Part shown: piece after piece, positions 33,634-44,204 of the stretch
Numbering within the stretch: the first letter of the stretch is position 1
Layout of the letters: each line of letters starts with the position of its first letter
NCBI GenBank assembly: GCA_020747015.1
Contig: JAGTJM010000028.1
Coordinates: forward strand, 310,001-374,000
DNA from: Pyrenochaeta sp. MPI-SDFR-AT-0127
Lineage: Eukaryota > Ascomycota > Dothideomycetes > Pleosporales > Cucurbitariaceae
Direction of reading: 5' to 3'
DNA length: 64,000 nt
The notes under the pieces: generated by a model
What the model was told of the DNA's origin: nothing
Databases searched by the model: none
The model's input: the letters and a program-made list of their open reading frames with translations, nothing else
Translations under genes and position numbers: made by a program

Positions 33634-34146
33634 TCACGAGCGCGGATTTTCGCATGAATCACACCAATCCGGCGTCGATGGACCATTTCCGGCACCACAA
33701 TTTCCACAAATCCAAGCACCGGTACCTTGAGATCCGGCTCCAGGATGGCTAATGTATTCGGCTGGAGAAATACCGAGGGGTATCGTGGCGTACCTGGCGG
33801 CGCCGCAGACCGGGCACTGGTCGCTGCACCACTCGTGATTCTCAGCGCCACAATTGGAGCACACCCACATGTCATCGGGATTTTCTTGTTCTTTGCTCTG
33901 GCCGGTACTTGAATTTCTCGTGTTATGCGGGTACACAGTAACAGATGGAGATGCATAGTGATGGCTTGTGTAACAAGCTGTTGCGTCTTCGTCACTCACG
34001 TGGTCGTCGGAGTGAGCATGAAAGTGTCTATTTGCATTGTCATATGCTCCACCAGCTCCAATTCCGCAGACCCACAGGTCTTGAGAAACAGCACCGGAAT
34101 TGCCTCTTGACATTGTTGGAGAAGAAGTTTGGAGAAAGCAAGACAT
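33634..34146 (-). CDS. RanBP2-type zinc-finger protein (170 aa)
   Basis: Single exon with two C4 zinc fingers of the RanBP2/NZF type: W94-x-C96-x2-C99-...-N103-...-C111-x2-C114 and W145-x-C147-x2-C150-...-N154-...-C162-x2-C165. Such fingers bind single-stranded RNA or ubiquitin. Residues 23-35 (DLWVCGIGAGGAY) resemble the start of a further finger whose second Cys has been lost. The linker between is His/Ser/Asp-rich and disordered. The protein ends five residues after the last Cys. The start may instead be the Met at residue 12 (34113). There is no signal peptide, so a nuclear or cytosolic location is likely. The long GAA tract follows 90 nt past the stop codon. Confidence 0.8.
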   Translation of the reverse strand: MSCFLQTSSPTMSRGNSGAVSQDLWVCGIGAGGAYDNANRHFHAHSDDHVSDEDATACYTSHHYASPSVTVYPHNTRNSSTGQSKEQENPDDMWVCSNCGAENHEWCSDQCPVCGAARYATIPLGISPAEYISHPGAGSQGTGAWICGNCGAGNGPSTPDWCDSCENPRS

Positions 34147-36401
34147 TGAAATTGGCTGTTCGAGGAGATATTTAATATTGAGGACTGCTCTTGGGAGATA
34201 GATAGAGGCTTGTTGACAGGATGATCAATTGAAAGTATCTAACGGGTGTAGGTATTCAAGATCACCGTCTAACTGAAGCCGACGTGAAGACTGGTGAGCA
34301 GGGTTGTAGATTTCTTGCGTGTTCTTGAGCAAAAGTCTGGAGTGATGACAGAAGGGAATCGTTGTGATAGTCGAGGATGAGTTTGAGAGATCGCCGCCAC
34401 TGATTGACCAACGGCTTAGGAAGGGTTGAGAATGGAGAATATATCAAAAGGATAGTTGAGAGGCAATGGTTTCTTGGATCTAGCAAAATGATAGATAATG
34501 GCTTGTTCGCTGGCGGTCGTTGATGAAAAACGAAAAGAGAAGCAATGGAGAAGCATGTACTTATACTGCCAAAAAAGATGAAGCGGATATAAGAGGATTG
34601 AACCCAGATTCGCCTTGTAACGTGCCCTAGATTTCGATGTTGTTGGATCACTTTGAAAGGGGCGTTCACGATGCTACCAGTGCCGCCGAGACGTCATAGA
34701 GTCCCTTCAAACTGACCATCACACCAGCCATGTTGTATCCAATCCCAGCACAACGGCGATGGCCGCTTCACACTTTGGACTCGGTGATGCCGTCAAACTT
34801 TGATGAGGGACCTGAGAAGGTTTGGAGTCATAGTAGAATCTCAGGGATGTAAAAGTATCGTGAAGTCCATGTGATGGTTGTAGTAGGGCAAATATCGTGG
34901 AGCTAGCTTGCGTACCCAGACCTGCGGAATGCAAACCTCAGGTATCCTAGCCGTATGCAAAGCTTGAGCAAGCTTCATTCGCACATTCGCTGATTCCCAT
35001 AGCCACAATCTGAGATGGCGGTGTAGCGATCTTTTGACGGATGCGAGGTAATCGATCGGGACGAGGCCGTGGGAAACTCACGGCTGACTACTTCGAATTA
35101 GCCGGAAGCGGAGGGAGTCGAAAGTATAAGTCGTGACCATGATGTACCATACTGTCCGGCGGTCAATTCAACTCCTGCAGATGCTGTTGAGCGCGATCCC
35201 TCTACGACTCTACACAGTGTTCGCATATTTGCAGTCAGTGGATTTTGCGCTACACAATTGCATGCCAGCATCGGTCAAATCCTCGGAAGGGTCGTTCTTG
35301 GACAATTACCACAGCCCCCATCCTCGTGCATGAGTATTATAGCGCAAGCGCGCGTAAAGGGCGATAGTATCAGCGTCTGAGCCAGGAAGTATGCCTATCC
35401 AATAAGACTAGGCAAGGCTGGCCTTGAACCATCAGGCAGCGGTACGCGCAAGGCAATTGCTGGTATGCGCCCCATCGCCTCGTTGTGCAGATTGCCGGTT
35501 ATAGAATGGTCATGCATGTTGGCGTTGTTATGCAGTTGCGGTACCGTGCTACTGTGCTCTTGTGACTTGAGGAGAGGACCTTTTCGATGCCGGCCATGGG
35601 TATAATCGGTGTAGCAGGATGTCAGCGGTACTGGCAGCGACATGCAGATACATGGAGCGCTCGAGTGACATCGTGATATCAAGTGACGTCGTAATGTCAA
35701 GTGACCATGTCGAAGATTTGGAGGAAGAGAGAAGAGGTGCCATCAGTGGATGTTCGACTGCGTGGCGCCTTTCCAAGATGCGGCCACCGGCAATGCTAAC
35801 CGATTAGCCCATCCATCACGACGGCAAGAACGGCATCAACCCAAGCCTTCACATTATGCTTGACAATTAGGCTTTCGACAAGGAATTCAGCTTGGTCGCC
35901 CGTTAAGCTTGGTCCTAAGTCTACTTTGACGTCGTTCGTACAGGTGAAAATTGTCAATGTTGCCCGCGTTCGAGGTGTTGGCGCACATGGGTAACTCACC
36001 ATCAGATTGTTCATGTTACTACGTGAATGCGACAAGCTCTGTCAACTGAGACGTCTGAGAAAGGTATTGGCGTAGCGTGAGACGTGAAAGGCTGTGCTCA
36101 TTGCTTCCAAATGCTCTGGCCTAGTCATTGTCTCCAGAATCCGTACAGCGTTGCATGGACGACGACATTCTGCTTCAACACACTTCGCATTCACAGTTCG
36201 AAATTCTAAGAAAACAAAAGTATTGTCCATGGCAAGCATAAGTCGCGGTGTATATTTCCAAAAACGTAACGTATCGCCTCATCTAACACGCTTTACAGGA
36301 AGTGAAGCGCGAAGTCGTGAACTCGTCTATCGCCAGAGTTGTAACCAATATACAGGCATAGGCTTGATACACAAGAAAACGAGCGAGAAAAATGTGTGTA
36401 T
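34147..36401. other. Intergenic, no gene recognised
   Basis: No credible gene. Minus-strand frames at 36239-36042 and 36035-35796 read through plausible-looking peptide but have no motif and no clear splice sites. Around 35654-35705 an 18-nt unit (AAGTGACRTCGTRATRTC) occurs about two and a half times and includes a TGACGTC (CRE/ATF-like) site at 35682-35688. Confidence 0.45.
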
Positions 36402-38243
36402 CTAGAATAACCAAGCAATGAAGGTTCGGTAGAACCAATTACCGCCTTTACCCTCAGCTTTCCTTTGCGCGGCGTGGGCAAGGAAGGCTTCTTCCTCACG
36501 GTCAATCTCGTCCTTACCCGTGTAAAAGTCTGCTTCGTGAGGCTGTACCATCTTTGACTTCATAAAGACCTTATAACCGAAGATGCACATGAGGTAAATT
36601 GGAATACCCTGTGATGCAAGCTTAGTACTTTGTCAAAGTATATGGCAAAGGAGCAATTAGACTTACGAGGTAACCGGTAATAAAGTTCTTGTAATCGAAA
36701 TTGCCATACTTGCCCTTGGTGAAGACACTGAAGTTCTTCGTCAAGGCAATCAAGACGCAGAAGAACAGAGCAATATAGGACCCAATGAGACCAAAAGGAG
36801 CAGTGTAAGCAAGTTGGTCGTTTGTGATGCCTTGAGCCCTGCGCGCGCGTACGAAGAAAATGTGTGATACTAGGAGCGAGATCCAGGACAGAAGACCGAA
36901 GATGGTAGTCAAGTTGACGAAATATCCGAAGACAATCTTTGCATCATCGGCCGCATTCATAAAGGCGGTGCAACACATGAGCGCTGAGATGGCGAGGGCG
37001 GGAACGGGAACACCGCGCTTGTCGGTCCAGCGGAAGATCTTGGGCGCATGGCCCTGCTCGGCCAGACCGTAAATCGTTCGAGAAGCAATGTACAAATCCG
37101 AATTCGAGGCGCTGAACGTGAAGAGCAAGATGCAGGCATTAAGAAATCCGGGCAAGACCTTGATCTTCGCAAGCTTAATGGCAACAACGAAGGGTGAGGC
37201 AGAGGCACGCGTACCAGCGCCGTTAGCGAACTTGAGTTCGTCGGAGTTGTAAGGGACTAGCATGCCTAAGAAGAAAACAGCCAAGCAGTAAAAGAACAAG
37301 ATTCGGTAGAAGGTCAGCTTGATAGCACGGGGAATAGTCTTGCGTGGGTTCTGAGCCTCGCCAACGGTGACACCAATGAGCTCAGTACCAAGGTAAGCGA
37401 AAACAGCGTTGACCAAGGAACTCCAGAAACCGTAGAATTTGCCCGCAGCGCCAGTATCAATGTACGGCCTGAAAGCACCGGGATTCTTGTAGTACTTGAA
37501 TCCAGTCGCAGGACCAGGACCAGCGCCGACCGCAAGGAGAAACGAGAGAATAATGACACCGACGATAGTCACAACCTTGATCGAACTAAGCCAGAATTCC
37601 AGTTCACCGAAAAACTTGATACCGAAATAATTGATGGTCGTAATGGTGACGAGGAAGACTGCAACCCATACACCGGGATTGACCTTTTGCGCCGATGTCG
37701 CGGGCCATTCTTGAATAATCAAAGCCGATGCAGTCAGCTGATTTGGCGTAGTGATGATGTATTTGCACCAGTACGTCCATCCCAGGGCAAATCCGAGAGC
37801 AGGGTCACAGAACCGAGTGGCATAACCGGCAAAACCAGACGAATGAGGAATCCAAGCAGCCATTTCACCAAGAGCAGTCATAACGACATAGACCAAGAGA
37901 CCGACTGAAGTGTAGGCGATAAGAATGGAGGCAGGGCTACTGCAGTTAGCGCCGGTCGCAAATCTCGGAACATGGAAACATACCCTGATTGAGCCAAAGC
38001 CTTGCCAGTACCGATGATAAGACCCGTTCCGATAGCACCACCGATGGCAATCATAGTGATGTGTCGCGATTTGAGACCACGGTGCAAATGCGCGTGATCA
38101 GAATGCACAGCGACACCATTGGAGTCGAGGGCAGGAACCTCGCCGGAGTCATGTGCATATTCGCTCTTGTGGCCGTATTCAGGATCCGAGTTGTGCGGGC
38201 TTGCACCGTCCGAGGAACCCGAGTTCCTCTTGAAAATGGCCAT
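36402..38243 (-). CDS. Amino-acid permease, YAT family (579 aa)
   Basis: Plasma-membrane proton-coupled amino-acid uptake carrier of the APC superfamily. Exons 38243-37984, 37939-36667 and 36608-36402, with introns of 44 and 58 nt. The start is the ATG at 38243, followed by a hydrophilic tail of about 60 residues. Signatures: HRGLKSRHITMIAIGGAIG and the helix-1 unwinding motif GTGLIIGTGKALAQSG, then LGEMAAWIPHSSGFAGYA (TM3), FALGWTYWCKYIITTPNQL, and the conserved ASRTIYGLAEQGHAPKIFRW loop. Twelve membrane helices are expected. The C-terminal tail ends FYRTFIAWLF, with the usual aromatic residues, preceded by a Lys/Glu-rich stretch (DEIDREEEAFLAHAAQRKAE) that could serve as an endocytosis signal. 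Specificity among amino acids cannot be read from sequence. Confidence 0.94.
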
Positions 38244-40460
38244 TGTAGCTGAGAATGAAGACCAAAATCTGGCCAAGTCGTCCTTTATCGCAGGCAAGGT
38301 TTGGCAAAGAGCCGGTTGCGTAAGCGGCGTTTAGCTGGGCGCAACGCAAACAAGTGCACAGCGAGTTGACCGTGGCGTCGACAGTGGTTGGATGCAGCAA
38401 AGGGAAAATTGTCGTGGACGAGTCCCTTACAAGTACGCAGGCAAGTGAGGCAAGGACACAGCCTGGTGAGCCTGGAAGTATATTTCGAGGCTGCGGTTGA
38501 CCGGTAGTTATACGAGGGGAGGCTGCGGGGAGGGCGAGATGCAGTCCCACCAACGGTGCGGATAGCACAAGCTACGTGTGAGGCTTGATGCTGACGCCAC
38601 CAAACCGGCAAGGTAACCTAAGAAGGGCCAAGAATAAGGCACTGGCAGTGAAGGGAAGGTGTGCAGGCGCAAAGAGCAGACTTGACCACAGACCAAGGGA
38701 GCTGGCGTGCCCCGAGTTCTTATGTACAGCGCCAATCGCCCGGTCCAACGATTAATCAAGCTGCGCGTGTGCTCTCCGCCGCAGTGGAGAGGAATATCAC
38801 CTCCCTCTTAGAGCATGGGGTGGTGGGACAGGCCCTGTCTGCGTTACTTGGCGATGGTCATGGCCCATATACCAAGACCTGTCCCTGGCTTCAATTCGCC
38901 GTTCGGTCAGATAAGGGCCTGGGGAGCGTCTGGGGAGGCCGACGAGAAGCGAATGGCAACGGCCGCCGGACATGGCGCAAACCTTCGGGCGCGGTGGTAC
39001 TCGACAAGATTTGCCTTGTCGTGAGGCTGAAGCGGTCACTATCAGCCTGGCCTAGGTGCGCATCGGGCCTGGTGCGAATGCGAAGCTATGCGAAGCAGCA
39101 GAAGAGTTTGTGCTGAGCAGCCCGGGGCGCTTTTGGCCCCGCCTTTTGGTAGTGCGGACAAGCAGACAGGCAGGGGCGCGGGTGGCAGGTGCTGACGGCT
39201 GCCTCTTTCCTTATCGTGGCTAGCTTGCTCCCAGACACCGAATCAGGGCCCGGCAGTTGGTCGCCACCCTCACCAATCCATCGTCAAGTCCGTATTGAAT
39301 CCATCTCGCGTGCTTTTGCTGCCCACCATAGACATCAACCTTATTATAGTGGGCACCGAGCCTGGCTGGGAATCCGCCTCGCTGCTTGGTGTGCTCTGGT
39401 GCGCTCTGGTGTGCTGCTTTTCGACCCACGCACATGAGAACATGGGACACTCTACCATCTCCCCACGTTCCTTTCCTGTGTTCTAGAACACCCACCTTCT
39501 CGAAGGATTATCGAAAATGCAGACGCAGGCCATCAGCGTCGCCGCGTCGCGAGCCCAAGAGTTGGCGCTAAGCTCCTACATGCATCAAAGGCACCGAACC
39601 CGTGGGCTAGCCTGCACGACCACCACCACCTTTGGGATACACACGTTTGGTTATCTGCTTGGCTCGTCTCGAAGGATTTGATAGACTCTGGCTTGGCCCA
39701 AGCGTCGTGTGCATCGAGATAACAACGTATCAGGCCAAACTCGGAAAGGAAAACCCCGTAGTCGGGGCTACTACGAAACATTCTGTCAAATATTGACGGT
39801 GCTCAGTCCGAGAAATATTCGCCAATATGACACACACGAACACTTTCATGTCCACAGACACACAGCCATGAGAGCTAGTTGGCCCGGGCAGTGAAGTCTG
39901 TGTACGCCTCGTAACCAACAAGTTAGGCTGACATGACTTAATTAGGCGAATGTCGTAAGCCGCCAACCAGACTGTTCTTCAGGTGAGGCTCAGTAGCAAC
40001 TCCAGTTACACTTGAAACACAGGCAACAATGGCCTCGGAATTTTTGTCTCTTGCCGTTGACTGTACGAAGAGCAAATCCTTGTAAATCACGCATCTTTAA
40101 TCTCATCCCGCGATGCATTTCTGCATACCTTGTATCCAGACGTCGTCTTATGTACACGGGAGCTAAGAACGCATGACATGATGGAACAACCCTCTCCCCG
40201 CATGCTTGTTGGACTGGCGTCGCAACAGTTTCTCTATGGACATGAAAAGGCGTGGAAGCTACTGAGGGCCGATCAGAATTTTTTTTGCAAGATACTATAG
40301 TAAAGCACACAGAGAGTTTTCATTATCAATAGCCATGTAGCCAAGCGTCGGTTGACGCAGCCCCGTGAAGAGATTTCATCAAGGCGCAAGAGAGTCAAGC
40401 TGTATGAGCGTAAACTGAGCTAAGAAAAAAAATTAAATCTCCACAAACACTTTCTCCGCC
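38244..40460. other. Intergenic, 5' region of the permease gene
   Basis: About 2.2 kb between the permease start and the monooxygenase stop codon, both genes on the minus strand. Composition near the permease is GC-balanced, with a 5' leader of unknown length. No further gene was recognised; overlapping frames at 38661-39116 are judged random. Confidence 0.5.
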
Positions 40461-42358
40461 TCAGCCTCCCCGCACAATGTACTTGTCGTCCAATGTAAAG
40501 CCACCAAGCGCATTTATTAATCCCGCATCATAGTCCGGCTGCACATCGCGTCCAAGCTCATCCAGGTTCCCCAGATAATTCGTTATGTCCCGCCCGTCAA
40601 ATTCTCTTACCTCAAATCCGTTCCCCATGAACTCAAACATGTTCTCTCCTCGGTACTCGATCTCATAGTCCTCATACCTAGGACTGTCCATTATTTTCAA
40701 GAAGTGCAGCCTCGATCCCGGCCAGATGGCTGCTTGGCCGTCACTCTTGCCCTGTTTAAACCAACTACGGCATGGAGACGTCCATGCTGTTCGCTGAAGA
40801 AAGAGATCTGCATGTTGCCGAAATTGCCGGCTTGGTGACATCTTCGGGGTCAAACTCTTGATGTTCTCCACCTGCACTTTGGTGATGGCCTGGAAGATGT
40901 ATCTTGTCCACTGCTCAATCAGAGGAATAAAACTTCCGTGACCCAACGGCCCGTATGGACCGCAGAAAGTGAATGAATTTGGGAATGAAGGGATGCCAAC
41001 GCTAAGATATGATGTCACGCCTCTCTCAGGATGCCAGAGATCGCGGAGATCAGTCTCGTGTGCAATAAATGGGAAGCGTGGAAGCCACGACGTGTCGAAA
41101 CCCGTTGCGCAGATAATCACATCAACTTTGTGCTCCTTGCCCTCATGATCTATGAACCCGGTGGGAGTTATCGAGCCGATAGGGTCAGTGTAGGTGGTCG
41201 CATTGCCAGCGACTAAGGCTTCGAGGTACCCTGGCGCTGGAGTCGGACGCCGACACCCAGGGTTGAAATCTTTTGGAATCATCTTGTCAACTAAGTGGGG
41301 ATTGTTGTTGAGTTTCTTGCGCATCTCTTTGTCTGCATATTCACGAGCCAGGCGAGCTTCTTCACTGCCTTTGATAATGAACTTGAACCGCTGGTTAAGT
41401 TCATTTTCAATCTGTTTACGGTACTCGAGGTACTTTTTGGGATTCTTAGCTAGGAAGTCGAGCTGTTCGTCGCTATCTGAGTTCAAAAAAAATCACAATT
41501 AGTGCATGTCAATTGGGTTTGAATGGAATACTTACATCGAAAGTTAGCGCCATTCTTTCCAGCCCATGTTTGGGCAAACCCGGCTGTTATCCAAATGGGA
41601 GATCGAATCCAGTGATACAAGTGGTCAACCTTTTGCTGTATTGCTGCCACGATTTGTACGCCTGAGCTACCAGCTCCAATTACTGCCACTCGCTTCTTGG
41701 AAAGGTCATAGCCTTCCTCGTAGTTGGCAGAATGCATTAGCTTTCCCTGGAAGTCATGTAGGCCAGGAATGTTAGGCCATTTCCAGTTATTCAAGACACC
41801 ACCTGCGTTTATAAAGAACTCTGCACTATCTTCGATAACTTGATCAGTATTCAGATCTCGGATTTTGCACCGCCAGAGACCAGCTGCATCGTCCCATTGT
41901 ACATGTTCAATGCTATGCCGTAATTTGATGTATTTCCGAATAAAGTCGTTCTCGCTCTCGATGGATTTTAGATAGCCCCATATCTCAGGGGAGTAAGAGT
42001 AGTAGTGTGACCATAGCTTGGTCTTCCACGAGAACTGGTAATTAACAGAGGGGATGTCGCATGCACAGCCAGGATACCTATTTTCCAGCCATGTTCCACC
42101 AATGTCATTGTTCTTCTCATAGCATACTATGTCCAAATTCTCCATTTCTTCTTCTGCCTTCTTGAAGAAGTTCAGAGACGAGGCACCTGCTCCCATAAGA
42201 ATGGCTTTGACTTTTCTCTTCGTTCCCATTGGCTGCTCCTTGATTCGGTAGCCATGCTGGTCCGTTTCGGGAGGGAGCTGGTCGCGAATATTGGTAGTCT
42301 GGCTGGCTGCACTCTCTGGGGTAGCGTATAGCGACTTTGGATCTGATTGAATAACCAT
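40461..42358 (-). CDS. Flavin monooxygenase, Baeyer-Villiger type (612 aa)
   Basis: FAD- and NADPH-dependent monooxygenase related to Baeyer-Villiger enzymes, which insert oxygen next to a ketone or hydroxylate. Exons 42358-41536 and 41476-40461; the 59-nt intron rejoins NFRYSDEQ. Landmarks: the FAD Rossmann loop MGAGASSLNF (55-64), GGTWLENRYPGCACD (87-101), the fingerprint FQGKLMHSANY (203-213), the second Rossmann loop VIGAGSSG (226-233) and ICATGFDTSW near the C-terminal third. The third Gly of the first GxGxxG is Ser, and the fingerprint ends in Tyr instead of Trp. The frame is open upstream only to a TGA directly before a GTG at 42418, so the first usable ATG is 42358. The flanking genes do not point to a metabolite cluster; the substrate is unknown. 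Confidence 0.9.
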
Positions 42359-44204
42359 CTTGGAAGCTATCTCGTCCGGTGTGGCAAGATCAAGGGCACA
42401 AACGAAGGCAGACGTCACTCATCAGAGTCGAGTTGCAGGGCTGGTTTGTCCTTTAAGCAACCAACAAAGTACCACTGTCGGACCTCGGAAATAAAGGTTC
42501 AGAGGTATTAGCAAGAAGCGCTAGGCTTCGACATTGATGCGGGGTAAGCTGATACACAAACATAGCTGACATACTTGCCTAGTGTGTACTAAGCTCAATG
42601 AGAAATGTATTCGCAGCTTTTGAAAGATTTCGCCTAGTAGCATATCATTGCGTGAGGTTGGGGACAAAGTGTGCTGCAACGTGGGTATTTCGATAATTAC
42701 CATGTTACCGATGTGGATCTGGGCACCATTGAGCATGGTCTCTATCACTATTTGCTGCCGAGAGTACACGTACGGCCCATGCGTCCTTTGTGTTTGATTT
42801 TCGAGCAAACCATTGCAGGTTCTCATAATCACGAACCTGCAGCAGTCGAGTAGCCAAGAATTGATCAGTGGGTCGAAGATGGTCTCTCTTAGCAACAAGG
42901 TTACGTTGAACAAGACATTGCCATCGCGGTTAGACACCCAGATCCGGTTGAGAAAGACTCGAATATTGTTAGGTACATTATCTCCGGATCTTGCTTGGCT
43001 GTGAAATCGCCGATGGTGACTTGATCAATGCGGTTCAGTGGAGGCTCTGCGATGGACTCCTCCACAAGAGGGTGACCAAGCAATGGGAAAAGAGTTTGCC
43101 TGGTCTTCTGGCCCTGATGCAATCTCGATTTCTTCCATGGCGGCCAGAATATTCCAACGTAGGCGCCACAGTACATCTTGACGAACACGCCGGTTCAGAT
43201 CGGCTGTCATTGTGGTGATGAGCCAAACGCAAGGCTGAATTCAGTGCAGGGTATAAAGGTGATAGAGTTTTGCGTTTGTCCGTGAAAGTAGCCTGGTGTG
43301 CTGCTGAAGATAGGTATGCGCCAAAGCGTTTGCGCGGTGATTCAGCACTCAGATTGCCGCCTCAAACATCCCAAGAGTATTGTATGCTGCCTCAAGTGAC
43401 TGAAATCAAGAAGCCGGTCTTGGATCTAAAAGAAAACAAAACCCTTGCAGTCCAACCCACTTGCCGAATACTTGACAGAAGGGAGTCACAGGGTCGCTCG
43501 AGGGTGAGAAATAGAGCAACTATAACTCCCCCAAGGGCAATGAAAGGCAAAGTAGTCTAGGATAGGAGGAGGAGGAGGAGGCGAAGCTGGACCAAGTATC
43601 ACAGCGGACGGTTCTTTTGGACGCAAACGTACCGCAGAGTATGGCAAGGCAGTCCAGGGTCAGCTCGTAGGGCTGCCGCCGAAACGCCGTAGCTCTTGGC
43701 TCTGTTCAGCACGCCAGACTTTCTAGGCTCGCCAAAGAGCCCAACAGCTGTCCGCCAGCAATCCGGTCTTCTTGTCACAAACATCCTCACCGCAATACCG
43801 TTGCCATCCATCTCTATCATCTCCTGCCCGCCGACGACGCGAGCCACAACATCGGCCCCCTCGACGGCCCGTTCCCCGCGCTATCGACGCCCAAACACAC
43901 TTGACGATTCGCTCGGAACCTGCCCAAGCAAGCACAGGCACTGCGACCCACGCTCCGGACACCGACAAAACCTCAGGGCCGACGCATGCCATCGCATTCC
44001 CGCAATCAAACAAGTCGCGGCGTTGCTATTCTGCTCGCGTCCAAGCTTGCGCGGGCTGGGTGGACGGAAATCTAAACCTCAGCTCAGCAGGCCTGGTCAT
44101 GGTGCCCGCGCAACTTGTTCAGGTAGCCTCGTGAATGACGACTTTGACCGCACCGACCCCTCTCCATCGCGCCTTCCTAGGCCACTCCGCGCGCACACTT
44201 CGCC
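42359..44204. other. Divergent intergenic region
   Basis: Shared upstream region of the monooxygenase (minus) and RhoGEF (plus). No separate gene was recognised. A (GGA)6 run lies at about 43564-43581. The last 500 nt are GC-rich and probably contain the RhoGEF 5' leader; open frames there (43696-44376) overlap the coding start and are judged incidental. Confidence 0.5.

Noticed and set aside
33249..33655. Long open frames of poly-Lys, poly-Phe and poly-Leu
   Set aside because: They are translations of the GAA/TTC triplet tract and have no gene context.
40461..42358. Secondary-metabolite gene cluster around the monooxygenase
   Set aside because: The neighbours are a permease and a RhoGEF; no synthase, P450, methyltransferase or pathway regulator is visible within the window.
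42359..42418. 20-residue N-terminal extension of the monooxygenase
   Set aside because: It begins with GTG right after a TGA stop; eukaryotic initiation there is unlikely, and the ATG at 42358 is preferred.
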